Shown here: positions 23,401-31,130 of the stretch, piece after piece
Position numbering within the stretch: the first letter of the stretch is position 1
Layout: each line of letters starts with the position of its first letter
NCBI GenBank assembly: GCA_035360795.1
Contig: DAOSBJ010000004.1
Location: 1 to 42,297 of the forward strand
Reading direction: 5' to 3'
DNA length: 42,297 bases
From: DAOOKJ01 sp035360795
GTDB lineage: Bacteria; Patescibacteriota; Minisyncoccia; UBA6257
Translations under genes and position numbers: made by a program
Notes under the pieces: model-generated
Database searches by the model: none
Told to the model about the DNA's origin: nothing
The model's input: the letters and a program-made list of their open reading frames with translations, nothing else

Positions 23401-23967
23401 AAAAACCGCAATTTTTCTGCTTTTAATTCAAGCGATTATCTAACTATTGGTTTTTATGGCCATATTTTTTCTTATCTGAGATTAATTTATCCAGACAATC
23501 ATCATTATCATTTTGAGCCAGACCACTTTTATCATTTTCCAAAAAGAGGAGAAAATTTTTCCGCCAGTTTTAAAGAGGATGAAATTTTAACCTCAACTTC
23601 TGATACTAAATCAAATTTATATTTTACTTTTGATGAAGGAAGAGATGAAGATTTAAACGATATCTTAAATTATGAAATTATTTATATTATAAAAAATGAA
23701 GAGGATAGTTTAGAAAACAATCCCTTATTAAAACAACCATTTATTCAATGGCCGTCAATTTCAATGTCAATGGGAAGTTGGCATTTTGATTCTAGTCAAA
23801 AACAATTTAAAGTTTCATTTCCTCTTTCGTCTTTGTCTTATCTACATTTGCCAGTTACTAGCCCCTCTACTTTTTATTTTGCTTTAAGAATAAAAGATAA
23901 AGTCGGTTTATTCTCTCCTTTGTCAGAAATTAAACAATTAACTGTTTTACCCTTGCCGCCTTCTTAA
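20488..23967 (+). CDS. large secreted protein: zinc phospholipase C/S1-P1-like domain plus two lamin-tail domains
   Basis: 1159 aa with a signal peptide (1-23, ...SKILA). Residues 24-200 resemble the zinc phospholipase C/S1-P1 nuclease fold: SHPTLTEMA (H30), ELRAVNHFYDP (H73, D76), ESLGHILHLIQDMSVPEHTREN (H155, H158, D162, H168), the spacing expected for a trinuclear zinc site. A Thr/Lys linker (about 384-457) leads to a lamin-tail domain (469-617, with NEIAWMG, NEWIELKN and ISGWQI). A second Thr linker and a second lamin-tail domain follow (654-774, with INEIKIAG, FIELYNPN and LTDWYL), then a ~320-aa C-terminal domain I do not recognise. Likely exported and possibly active on phospholipid or nucleic acid outside the cell. 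AGGGGG lies 8 nt before the ATG, one of the few Shine-Dalgarno-like sequences here. Confidence 0.75.
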   Translation: MRKKPTVFLIILVFFIFPSKILAYDAYSSHPTLTEMAVDFYNLYSSSKITETEKQLIMKGSIEEDNELRAVNHFYDPVFNKTWRFLGIQYLFPELTAKQWAKNPFAQALYDPAYLASIGPIIKSPVFSNTNYTWQRAIYEYVKGNRIKAFESLGHILHLIQDMSVPEHTRENVHLSFLDKAVSYYENYTARKEESFYQPVKNELSVLSQFPLKNNLENHFDAIALYSNNYFLSPDTIPPSKYKLPRVEYQDVPEINKNGEIEYFLLGVDEKGDLFHLAKKNYLDWRLQSGFTTYTLNDSKVLDDYFKRLGLKSILTSAGVIDLYFKEVEKAKLDPNFVKKNEKNLVASIFEGINSFIADIFQKEPEYILKESDLSIDSETTTTFGNQVASNSSVTSTSLKSTPTILQSTTTTKTPSKSTSTTKSTTTTKVTTTTKSTTTTKSPPTTARSTTTTLPLVSLCSFSTVQSPLRNKVIFNEIAWMGTTESSNNEWIELKNISNQEVDISGWQILDKEAQIKIVLPLNTKIGPNQFFLLERTDDNSVPQIKADYIFVGTINNQNEGLKILDSQCQLQDEAITESDWLFGDNASKRTMERKNDLTWQTSSEINGTPKRENSSGYVENSGGSSSDSSTTTTVSPTTTTSVPPSTTTTEPISYPKILINEIKIAGKDSEGEIVVKDEFIELYNPNEFSVDLTDWYLQKKTKEGSDYSSLVTKSVLEGKIINAKSYFVIGNILSPVSSTYNALWSDDYSLAKDNTIILKNPLGEIVDKVGWGEVRESEFAPTVNPEPQQSLQREKIANEPKDADNNQEDFEVLSCPTPNEILENCVSVEATENETLNPYIKNFSWHYFDETKSKIVIEFDIDSFPFVSNTTSTNNKYFALAFYLNQQVPINQSLEDSYLGDKYSWELDQNNSGLVLKYENCQGYIDTRGSLIFATKAEDCYIVGAPQGWSYRLDRLPKDNHFIIEVSGTTKNRNFSAFNSSDYLTIGFYGHIFSYLRLIYPDNHHYHFEPDHFYHFPKRGENFSASFKEDEILTSTSDTKSNLYFTFDEGRDEDLNDILNYEIIYIIKNEEDSLENNPLLKQPFIQWPSISMSMGSWHFDSSQKQFKVSFPLSSLSYLHLPVTSPSTFYFALRIKDKVGLFSPLSEIKQLTVLPLPPS

Positions 23968-24002
23968 ATTTAGTCAAGTTTTCAAAATAACAAAATGTAA
24001 AA

Positions 24003-24028
24003 TTCATTTTTAAAATGAAAAGTTTTTT
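24003..24028 (+). terminator. weak hairpin terminator after the secreted protein
   Basis: TTCATTTT (24003-24010) / AAAATGAA (24012-24019) followed by T6 at 24023-24028. AT-only stem, so of modest strength. Confidence 0.45.
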
Positions 24029-24074
24029 ATTCTTTTTTAAATTATGTTATAATAAATAAGTTTTAATTTTAAAG

Positions 24075-25217
24075 ATGATGTCTTTTTTAAGCGGTTTAGA
24101 ATTTCGGGGTTTGATTTATCAAGCAACTAATTTAAAAGGTTTAGAAAAAAAGCTTTCAAAAGAAAAGATTGTTTTGTATTGCGGTTTTGACCCAACAGGC
24201 GAAAGNNNNNNNNNNNNNNNNNNNNNNNNNNNNNNNNNNNNNNNNNNNNNNNNNNNNNNNNNNNNNNNNNNNNNNNNNNNNNNNNNNNNNNNNNNNNNNN
24301 NNNNNCAAGTTTTGATTTTAGACAATTACGGGTGGCATTCAAAATTCAAATTTTTGGATTTTTTAAGAGAAGTAGGAAAACATTTTACTGTTTCTTATTT
24401 ATTGGCCAAGGAATCAGTAAAAAATCGCTTAGAAGCGGGAATTTCTTTTGCTGAATTTAGTTATAATCTAGTTCAGGCTTATGATTTTTATTATTTATTC
24501 AAAAATTATCACTGCGAACTCCAAATCGGCGGAAGCGACCAATGGGGAAACATTACCTCAGGCATTGATTTGATTAAAAAATTGGGAAATAAAGAAGTTT
24601 ACGGCTTTACTTTACCTTTAATTACCAGTTCAAGCGGCGAAAAATTAAGCAAATCTAGCGGTAAAGCCTTATGGTTGGATAAAAAACTGACTTCTCCCTA
24701 TGAATTATACCAGTATTTTTTTAACATCTCAGATAGTGAAGTGATAAAGTTTTTAAAATATTTTACTTTTTTGGAAGAATTAGAAATTGATAAATTAGAA
24801 AAAGAAACAAAAAATCAACCAGAAAAAAGGACTGCTCAGAAAATTTTGGCTTTTGAGGTGGTAAAATTAGTTCATTCTGAAAAAGAAGCAAAAGAAGCAA
24901 AAAAGATTTCCGAAGATTTGTTTTATGGCAAGATTAAAAATCTTACGGAAAAAGAACTTGAAATTGCTTTTGAAGGGTTGAAAGTTTCAACGATAGAAAG
25001 AAAGGAAAAGATTTCTTTGGTTGATTTATTAGTTTTAAGCGGCGCTTCTTTTTCCAAAAGGCAGGCAAGGCAAGATATAGAAAGTGGAATTATTTTTATT
25101 AATGGCTTGCAATTTACAAATAAAGAGAGTATAATTGAAAAAAAATTTTGTCTTTTTAAAAAATACCTTCTAATTAAAAGGGGAAAGAAAAATTATTTTT
25201 TAGTCAAATGGTCGTAA
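24075..25217 (+). CDS. tyrS: tyrosyl-tRNA synthetase, interrupted by a gap
   Basis: Charges tRNA-Tyr. The start (two ATGs in a row, TATAAT 21 bp upstream) leads to VLYCGFDPTGE, then a 100-N gap (24206-24305) that removes the HIGH motif. After the gap come FLREVGKHFTV, the tyrosine-site QIGGSDQWGNITSGIDL, KLSKSSGKALWLD (KMSKS) and a C-terminal S4-like RNA-binding domain (SKRQARQDIESGIIFINGLQ) ending GKKNYFLVKW. Compared with E. coli TyrRS about 75-80 residues should lie in the gap, not 33. The real gap is therefore over 200 bp and the in-frame read-through is luck. Confidence 0.95.
   Translation: MMSFLSGLEFRGLIYQATNLKGLEKKLSKEKIVLYCGFDPTGEXXXXXXXXXXXXXXXXXXXXXXXXXXXXXXXXXXQVLILDNYGWHSKFKFLDFLREVGKHFTVSYLLAKESVKNRLEAGISFAEFSYNLVQAYDFYYLFKNYHCELQIGGSDQWGNITSGIDLIKKLGNKEVYGFTLPLITSSSGEKLSKSSGKALWLDKKLTSPYELYQYFFNISDSEVIKFLKYFTFLEELEIDKLEKETKNQPEKRTAQKILAFEVVKLVHSEKEAKEAKKISEDLFYGKIKNLTEKELEIAFEGLKVSTIERKEKISLVDLLVLSGASFSKRQARQDIESGIIFINGLQFTNKESIIEKKFCLFKKYLLIKRGKKNYFLVKWS
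24206..24305. other. assembly gap (100 N) in tyrS
   Basis: Placeholder; family comparison indicates roughly 230 bp of missing coding sequence including the HIGH motif. Confidence 0.99.
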
Positions 25218-25231
25218 ATTGGTAAAATCAA

Positions 25232-25264
25232 CCGCTCAGGTTTTGCGAAGCAAAATTTGGGCGG
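25232..25264. repeat. 15-bp stem-loop with GAA loop (REP-like or terminator)
   Basis: CCGCTCAGGTTTTGC (25232-25246) pairs fully, with three G-U pairs, to 25250-25264 around a GAA loop. There is no U-run on the plus strand. It shares GCGAAGC with the palindromic element at the right end of the window. Confidence 0.55.
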
Positions 25265-25283
25265 GTAAAATAAATAAATAAAT

Positions 25284-26270
25284 ATGGCAAAAACACAAAC
25301 AAATTGGAAAGTTATCATTATTGCTTTAATAATCGCATCATTCATTTTGAGTTATAGCGGCGGCTTAAAATCATTTAACCTTTATGAACCGAAAGAAACG
25401 AAGGTTTTAAAAGCCGTTGATTACATTAACAAAAATTTGCTTCAAGGTGCAACCGCCACTGCTGAAGGAATTACTGAAGAAAGCGGAGTTTATAAATTTA
25501 TTTTAAAAATAGGGGAGGAAAAATACGATACTTATCTTACCAAAGATGGTCGGTTATTGTTTCCTGAAGGAATAGAAATAGTCGCAACTCAGAAAACAAC
25601 TGAAACTACCACAGAAGTAACTCAAAAGAAAACTTGCGAAGAAATTACTAAAAAAGAAACGCCGGTCCTCGAAGCGTTCGTTGTTAGTCATTGTCCTTTT
25701 GGTTTACAAATGCAGAGGGTTTTAAATGAAATAGTTAAAAATATTCCTCAATTAGCTCAATATATAAGAGTAGAATATATGGGAGAGGTTGTTGACGGCA
25801 AAATATTATCAATGCATGATAACAATACTCCCGGAGGTGCAGAGGGGACAGAGAACTTAAGGCAGATTTGTTTAAGAGAGGAACAACCTGACAAATATTG
25901 GCCTTATATTGATTGTTATATCAAAGAAGGTAAGTCAGATGAATGTTTGGTTTCTTCTAAAATAGATGTTTCAAAATTAACAAGTTGTATGAATGATACT
26001 TCTAAGGGAATAGTGTACGCTCAGAAAGATTTTGAAAGAGGTAAAAAGTTTAATGTCACTGGTTCTCCTACTTTAATTCTCAATGACGAAAGGGTGAGCG
26101 AGTTTGATTTTGGCGGCAGAACTGCCGAGGCAGTAAAAACCGTTTTATGCTGTGGTTTTGAAAATCAACCTTCTTTTTGTCAAACAAAACTGACAACTAA
26201 TCAAGCAGCCGCAAGTTTTTCTGCTGATTATGCCACTTCTGACAATTCGAATAGCGCCAGTTGTAACTAA
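25284..26270 (+). CDS. membrane-anchored DsbA-like thioredoxin-fold protein with one active-site Cys
   Basis: 328 aa. One N-terminal membrane helix (9-25), a small domain (about 36-100), a Thr-rich linker, and a thioredoxin-fold domain from about 128. The active site reads SHCPFG (C137, with Gly where the second cysteine would be) and the cis-Pro loop is TGSPTLILN (Pro262). Further cysteines at 118, 196, 211, 221, 235, 289, 290, 299 and 327 suggest internal disulfides. Related exported DsbA-family proteins occur in archaea and CPR genomes. Placed next to a glutaredoxin gene (8 bp), it belongs to the window's thiol-redox theme. Whether it oxidises, isomerises or binds thiols is open. Confidence 0.78.
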   Translation: MAKTQTNWKVIIIALIIASFILSYSGGLKSFNLYEPKETKVLKAVDYINKNLLQGATATAEGITEESGVYKFILKIGEEKYDTYLTKDGRLLFPEGIEIVATQKTTETTTEVTQKKTCEEITKKETPVLEAFVVSHCPFGLQMQRVLNEIVKNIPQLAQYIRVEYMGEVVDGKILSMHDNNTPGGAEGTENLRQICLREEQPDKYWPYIDCYIKEGKSDECLVSSKIDVSKLTSCMNDTSKGIVYAQKDFERGKKFNVTGSPTLILNDERVSEFDFGGRTAEAVKTVLCCGFENQPSFCQTKLTTNQAAASFSADYATSDNSNSASCN

Positions 26271-26278
26271 AAACTGTT

Positions 26279-26533
26279 ATGAAGGTGATAGTTTATTCAA
26301 CTCCTATTTGCCCATGGTGTCAGGCAGTAAAATCATTTTTAAAAGCAAATAAGATTGAATTTGAAGAAATAGATGTCTCCAGAGATGAAGTTAAAGCCCA
26401 AGAAATGATTTTAAAATCAGGACAAACAGGAGTGCCGGTCATAGACATTGACGGGAAAATTGTCAAAGGTTTTGATAAACCTTTGCTTGAAGAAATTTTA
26501 GGGATTTCTTCAAATGAAAACAAAAAAGAATAA
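26279..26533 (+). CDS. glutaredoxin (NrdH-like)
   Basis: 84-aa cytoplasmic disulfide reductase: VIVYSTPICPWCQAVK with active site CPWC at 11-14, EEIDVSRD, and the cis-proline TGVPVIDIDGKIVKGFD. Starts 8 bp after the DsbA-like gene and overlaps the methyltransferase gene by 20 bp. The second glutaredoxin of the window (the other has CPYC at 8350). Confidence 0.93.
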   Translation: MKVIVYSTPICPWCQAVKSFLKANKIEFEEIDVSRDEVKAQEMILKSGQTGVPVIDIDGKIVKGFDKPLLEEILGISSNENKKE

Positions 26534-27023
26534 AAAGAAAAACAATCCTGAGTTAGAGTTAATAGTAATTTTGGATAATATCCGTAGCACCTACAATGTG
26601 GGTGCTATTTTTAGAACTGCCGATGGCGCGGGAGTAAAGAAAATTTATCTTTGCGGTATTACTCCGACTCCAGATAATGAAAAAGTTAAAAAAGTTGCCT
26701 TAGGTGCGGAAAATTACATTAATTGGGAAAAAATAGCCAGTAATTGGCGGCTAATTGAAAAACTTAAAAAAGAAGATTATTTTCTGATTGCTTTGGAACA
26801 AAACAAAAAAGCGAAAGATCTTTTTCAGCTGAAAAAAATAAAAAAGAAAAAGATTGCTTTAATTTTAGGAAATGAAGTCAAGGGAATATCAAAAAAAATC
26901 TTAAAGAGAGTTGATTTGATTTTAGAAATTAAAATGGCTGGCAAAAAGGAATCTTTAAATGTTTCCGTGGCTTTTGGAATTGCTATTTATTATTTAAGAA
27001 ATTTGCTCTATAATATAAGTTAG
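26514..27023 (+). CDS. SpoU/TrmH-family RNA 2'-O-methyltransferase
   Basis: 169-aa SPOUT methyltransferase that would methylate a ribose in tRNA or rRNA with S-adenosylmethionine. All three family motifs are present: motif 1 NIRSTYNVGAIFRTADG (with Asn and Arg), motif 2 ALILGNEVKGIS, motif 3 ESLNVSVAFGIAIYYL, which forms the trefoil knot. No N-terminal substrate-binding domain, only a Lys-rich leader, so it is of the short TrmH/TrmL type. The target nucleotide cannot be inferred. Overlaps the glutaredoxin gene by 20 bp. Confidence 0.93.
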   Translation: MKTKKNKKKNNPELELIVILDNIRSTYNVGAIFRTADGAGVKKIYLCGITPTPDNEKVKKVALGAENYINWEKIASNWRLIEKLKKEDYFLIALEQNKKAKDLFQLKKIKKKKIALILGNEVKGISKKILKRVDLILEIKMAGKKESLNVSVAFGIAIYYLRNLLYNIS

Positions 27024-27028
27024 AAGCT

Positions 27029-27703
27029 ATGTCTAAAAATAAATTGGCTTGGATTTTTTTCTTGATAGGGATAGTTCTTTTAACAGCCGGTCTTCTTTTA
27101 AGGTTTGTTTCCAAAAAATCAATTATGCCTATTACTTCCACCTTACCTTCGCAAAATAACTTAATTTCAAATAAAATGAACAAAAAAATTTTAATGGTTG
27201 TCGCTTTTAAAGATTTTCGCGACGAAGAATATTTTGTACCAAAAGAGATTTTGGAAAAAAATGGTTTTACCGTCGAAACGACAAGTTCTCAAATTGGATT
27301 GGCGGTTGGCGTCGAAGGCGGTGAAGTAGAAATTAAAAAAACTGCCAAAGAAATTGAAACAAAAGATTATGAGGGAGTAATTTTTATTGGCGGTCCGGGA
27401 ATGACTAAAGAATTAGACAATTTAAATTTTCAAAAATTAGCCCAAGATTTTTATCAAGAAAATAAATTAGTTTCTGCGATTTGTATTGCTCCGGCCTTGC
27501 TGGCGAAAGCTAAAATTTTAGAAAACAAAAGAGCCACTATTTGGTCTTCTCCTTTAGACAAAAGCGCGATTAAAATTTTAAAAGAAAACAACGCTATTTA
27601 TGTTGACCAACCAGTAGTTTTAGATGGGAAAATTATTACTGCCAATGGTCCGTTAGCCGCTCAGGAATTTGGTCAAGCAATTGTGAATTTTTTAAGTTTT
27701 TAA
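27029..27703 (+). CDS. membrane-tethered DJ-1/PfpI family protein
   Basis: 224 aa. One N-terminal membrane helix (about 6-24) and a short linker precede a complete DJ-1/PfpI domain (51-224). The nucleophile-elbow cysteine is Cys152 in SAICIAPALLA, and the acidic partner is in FRDEEYFVP (Glu66/67). The usual AICHGP histidine is Ile, as in many non-protease members. The family includes glyoxalase/deglycase and chaperone proteins; function here is unknown. A second Met at position 50 (MNKKILMVV) could start a soluble form. Starts 5 bp after the methyltransferase; a TATAAT lies at 27009-27014. Confidence 0.85.
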   Translation: MSKNKLAWIFFLIGIVLLTAGLLLRFVSKKSIMPITSTLPSQNNLISNKMNKKILMVVAFKDFRDEEYFVPKEILEKNGFTVETTSSQIGLAVGVEGGEVEIKKTAKEIETKDYEGVIFIGGPGMTKELDNLNFQKLAQDFYQENKLVSAICIAPALLAKAKILENKRATIWSSPLDKSAIKILKENNAIYVDQPVVLDGKIITANGPLAAQEFGQAIVNFLSF

Positions 27704-27730
27704 AATTTTTAATTTTTAATTTTTAGATAT

Positions 27731-28644
27731 ATGAAAATTGCTATCAATGGTTTTGGAAGAATTGGCCGCGCTTTTTTTAAGCAAGCGCTTGAAGAGCCAA
27801 CTTTGCAAGTAGTGGCCATTAATGATTTAGGCTCTTTAAAAAATTTGGTTTATCTTTTAAAGCACGATAGCGTTTATGGATTTTATGATAAAGAAATCGA
27901 AATTTTAGAAGATAACCAAATACAAATAGCCAATCATAAGATAGTCTTTTTTCAAGAAAAAGACCCAAAAAATCTTCCTTGGAAAGATTTAGATATTGAT
28001 TTAGTGATCGAAGCCACTGGCGTTTTTGAAGATTATAATTTAGCGAAAAGTCATATTCTTGCCGGCGCTAAAAAAGTAATTATTACTGCACCTGCCAAAG
28101 GGGAAGAAGAAAAAGATGGCAGAATTATTCTTTTGGGAATTAATGAAAATGAAATAAATAATTTCGAAGTTGTTTCCAATGGTTCTTGTACTACCAATGC
28201 TGTTAGTCCAGTTTTGGCAGTTTTAGAAGAAAAAATTGGCATTAAAAAAGCAATTTTAAATACAGTTCATGCTTATACTGCCACTCAGAATTTAGTTGAT
28301 GGCCAAACTAAAGGAGATGATTTTTTGAGAGGCAGAGCCGCAGCCCAAAATATTGTTCCTTCAACTACTGGCGCTGCCAAAACTATTTCCAAAGCAATAA
28401 AAAATTTAGAAGGAAAATTTGATGGCTTGGCAATTAGAGTCCCGGTTAGTTGCGGTTCATTGGCAGACATTACTTTTGTTTCTCAAAAAGAAACCAGTGT
28501 TGCAGAAATAAACGAGATTCTGGTTAAAGCCTCAAAAGAAGAAAAATGGCGAAATATCTTAGGCGTCTCGAATGAACCTTTAGTTTCTTCAGATATTATT
28601 AAAGATATAAGGCCAGCAATTGTTGATTTGACTTTTACCAAAGT
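27731..28644 (+). CDS. gap: glyceraldehyde-3-phosphate dehydrogenase, C-terminus lost in gap
   Basis: Glycolytic enzyme making 1,3-bisphosphoglycerate with NAD. 304 complete codons precede the gap: Rossmann INGFGRIGRAFFKQ (4-17), catalytic cysteine in SNGSCTTNAVSPVL, the active-site histidine region NTVHAYTATQ, and RAAAQNIVPSTTGAAK. The usual second Cys of SCTTNC is Ala. About 30 residues, including the final WYDNEWGY-type segment, must be in the gap at 28645-28744. An open frame continues across the N run into an epimerase gene; this is not a real fusion. Confidence 0.94.
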
Positions 28645-28744
28645 NNNNNNNNNNNNNNNNNNNNNNNNNNNNNNNNNNNNNNNNNNNNNNNNNNNNNNNN
28701 NNNNNNNNNNNNNNNNNNNNNNNNNNNNNNNNNNNNNNNNNNNN
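28645..28744. other. assembly gap (100 N) between gap and rpe
   Basis: Must contain the end of GAPDH (about 30 aa) and the start of the epimerase (about 55-60 aa), so its true size is probably more than 250 bp. Confidence 0.99.
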
Positions 28745-29251
28745 CTAGTTAAAGATTTGAAACAAATAAAGCATTTTAGAAAAAGATTTGAAATTCATTT
28801 GATGATTAGAAATGTAGAAAAAGAACTTTTAGATTGGCTCGAAATTAAACCAAAAAGAGTAATTGTCCATTTAGAGACGATTAAAAATTTCGACAATCTT
28901 TTGAAAATCTGCAGAGAAAATCAAGTAGAATTAGCCTTGGCATTAAATCCTGACACACCCCTTTCCTCTTTAAAAGATTTTATAAAATTTTTAAACTTTG
29001 TTGTGCTTTTAGGAGTTGACCCCGGGCCTTCCGGCCAAAAGTTTCGTTATTTTGTTTTGGATAAAATTAAAGAATTTAGAGATAAGTATCCCAAAATTAA
29101 TATTGAACTCGATGGTGGTTTAAACGAAGAGATTATCGTGGAGGCATTAAAATCAGGAGCAAATATTTTTGCGATTGGTTCAGCGATTTTTGAAACCGAA
29201 AATCCAAAGGAAAAAATTAAATATTTTGAGAATTTGGTAAATAAAATATGA
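28745..29251 (+). CDS. rpe: ribulose-phosphate 3-epimerase, N-terminus lost in gap
   Basis: Interconverts ribulose-5-phosphate and xylulose-5-phosphate in the non-oxidative pentose phosphate pathway. The last 168 residues of the (beta/alpha)8 barrel are present: FEIHLMIRN (metal-ligand His), KRVIVHLE, ALALNPDTPL, LLGVDPGPSGQKF, IELDGGLNEE (catalytic Asp) and GANIFAIGSAIF. The family MxVxPGFGGQ motif reads LLGVDPGPSGQKF, slightly divergent. About 55-60 N-terminal residues are missing. The stop overlaps the transketolase start (ATGA), so the two are translationally coupled. Confidence 0.92.
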   Translation, partial: LVKDLKQIKHFRKRFEIHLMIRNVEKELLDWLEIKPKRVIVHLETIKNFDNLLKICRENQVELALALNPDTPLSSLKDFIKFLNFVVLLGVDPGPSGQKFRYFVLDKIKEFRDKYPKINIELDGGLNEEIIVEALKSGANIFAIGSAIFETENPKEKIKYFENLVNKI

Positions 29252-30099
29252 AATTAAAAATAAAAGATTTAGAAGAATTAAGTTCTCAAATTCGCCAAGA
29301 GATAATTGAAATTTTGCTTGAAGCAAAATCAGGTCATTGCGCCGGTCCTTTAGGGGCAGTTGAACAGTATGTCGCTTTATACTTTTCCGGCATTTTAAAC
29401 TATCGGCCAAAAGAGCCTGACTGGCCAGAACGCGACCGGGTGGTAATTTCCAATGGCCATTATGCGCCGTTAATTTATACCATCTTGGCTTATGCTGGCT
29501 ATTTTGATAAAAGCAAACTTTTCACTTTAAGAAAATTAAATTCTTCTTTGCAAGGACATCCTTGTCGTTTGTCATTAAAAGGAATTGAAACCTCGTCAGG
29601 GCCGGTTGGTGAAGGATTATCGCAGGCAATTGGAATGTCTTTAGCAGCAAAAATGAACAAAAAAAACTATCAGGTTTATTGTTTAATGGGCGATGGCGAA
29701 CATCAATGCGGAAACACTTGGGAAGCAATTATGTTTGCCGGAAAACATCAATTAGATAATCTTACAGTAATAATAGACAGAAACAATATTCAAATAGATG
29801 GTTTTACAGAAAAAGTAATGCCTCTAGAGCCCTTAAAAGAAAAATATGAGGCTTTTAACTGGAAAGTATTAGAAGTTGACGGTCATAATCTTGAAGAAAT
29901 TATAAACGCTTTGTATAAAGCAAAATCGGTTTTTGTTAAACCAGTGGCGATTATTTGCCATACTATTCCAGGAAAAGGGGTAGATTTTATGGAATGGGAT
30001 TATTTTTGGCATGGCAAAACCCCAAACAAAATTGAGGCAGAAGAAGCCTTAAGACAACTTCGTTCCTTAAAAGGAAAAATTCAATCAGAATTAGACTAA
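29248..30099 (+). CDS. transketolase, N-terminal (ThDP-binding) subunit
   Basis: 283-aa half of a split transketolase that carries the thiamin diphosphate site. Visible are SGHCAGPLGAVE, ISNGHYAPLIYT, GPVGEGLSQAIGMSLAAKM, and the ThDP motif from GDGEHQCGNTWE to DRNN. The partner subunit follows 29 bp downstream. Transfers two-carbon units between sugar phosphates, linking ribose-phosphate supply to glycolysis. The split form is common in archaea and some bacteria. ATGA overlap with rpe upstream. Confidence 0.94.
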   Translation: MKLKIKDLEELSSQIRQEIIEILLEAKSGHCAGPLGAVEQYVALYFSGILNYRPKEPDWPERDRVVISNGHYAPLIYTILAYAGYFDKSKLFTLRKLNSSLQGHPCRLSLKGIETSSGPVGEGLSQAIGMSLAAKMNKKNYQVYCLMGDGEHQCGNTWEAIMFAGKHQLDNLTVIIDRNNIQIDGFTEKVMPLEPLKEKYEAFNWKVLEVDGHNLEEIINALYKAKSVFVKPVAIICHTIPGKGVDFMEWDYFWHGKTPNKIEAEEALRQLRSLKGKIQSELD

Positions 30100-30128
30100 A
30101 AATAAACCTATAACAATTTTGAATTATT

Positions 30129-31124
30129 ATGCTTAATCCAGAACTTAAATTAAATCCTGATTTATTTCAAGAAAATAGCTCGAAGGCTTCAATGCGGGAT
30201 GGTTTTGGTCAGGGATTAGTAATTGCTGGCGAAAAGAATAAAGAAGTAGTTGCTTTGACTGCTGATGTTTGCGAATCAGTGCGAATGAATTATTTTAGAG
30301 ACAGATATCCGGAACGATTTATTGAATTAGGGATTGCTGAACAAAATATGATTGGCATTGCTTCGGGCTTGGCAATGAGCGGGAAAATTCCTGTAGTCGC
30401 CAGCTATGCAGTTTTTTCTCCTGGGAGAAATTGGGAGCAGATTAGAACCACTATTTGTTATAACGAAGCAAAGGTGATTTTAGTTGGCTCACATACAGGG
30501 TTAAATGTTGGAGAAGATGGCGCCAGCCATCAGGCCTTAGAAGATATTGCTTTAACAAGAGTTTTGCCTTTTTTGGCAGTGGTTTCGCCAGTTGACGCCT
30601 TGGAAGCAAAAAAAGCAATTATAAGAGCAATTGATTACCCAACCGCAGTTTATTTGCGCTTGGCTAGGGAAAAATCTCTGGTTTTAACAACTGAAGAAAC
30701 TCCTTTTGAAATTGGAAAATCGCAGGTTTTCTGGTTGCCAGAAGAAAATTTTTCCCAGATTACTATTTTTGCTTGTGGTTTCTTGGTCCAAGAAGCAGTT
30801 TTAGCCGCAAAAGAATTGAAAGAAGAAGGGATAAATATTTGTGTAATTAATAATTCTGCTATTAAACCTTTGGATAAAGAATTAATTTTAGAATGGGCAA
30901 AAAAGTCAAAAGTTATTATCACTTTAGAAGAACATCAAATCGCCGGTGGAATGGGCAGCGCCATTTCAGAATTTCTTTCAGAAAACTATCCGACGAAAAT
31001 CTGTTTTATGGGAATGAAAGACAGTTTTGGCGAGTCAGGAAAAGCGGAAGAATTAATAAAAAAATACGAATTAGATAAAGAAAGTATAAAAAAGAAAGTG
31101 AAAGAAATTCAAAAGGAATTTTAA
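30129..31124 (+). CDS. transketolase, C-terminal subunit
   Basis: 331-aa partner of the preceding subunit, with the pyrimidine-binding domain (SMRDGFGQGLVIAGE, TADVCESVRM, FIELGIAEQNMIGIASGLAM with the catalytic Glu) and the C-terminal domain (ITIFACGFLVQEAVLAAKEL, TLEEHQIAGGMGSAISEFL). With the N-terminal subunit it makes a complete enzyme of about 610 aa. Six bp before the PfkB-type kinase. Confidence 0.94.
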   Translation: MLNPELKLNPDLFQENSSKASMRDGFGQGLVIAGEKNKEVVALTADVCESVRMNYFRDRYPERFIELGIAEQNMIGIASGLAMSGKIPVVASYAVFSPGRNWEQIRTTICYNEAKVILVGSHTGLNVGEDGASHQALEDIALTRVLPFLAVVSPVDALEAKKAIIRAIDYPTAVYLRLAREKSLVLTTEETPFEIGKSQVFWLPEENFSQITIFACGFLVQEAVLAAKELKEEGINICVINNSAIKPLDKELILEWAKKSKVIITLEEHQIAGGMGSAISEFLSENYPTKICFMGMKDSFGESGKAEELIKKYELDKESIKKKVKEIQKEF

Positions 31125-31130
31125 TTTTTT

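Noticed and set aside
27731..29251. A 506-codon frame reading as a GAPDH-epimerase fusion protein
   Set aside because: The frame is open only because it crosses 100 N; both enzymes lack parts that must lie in the gap.
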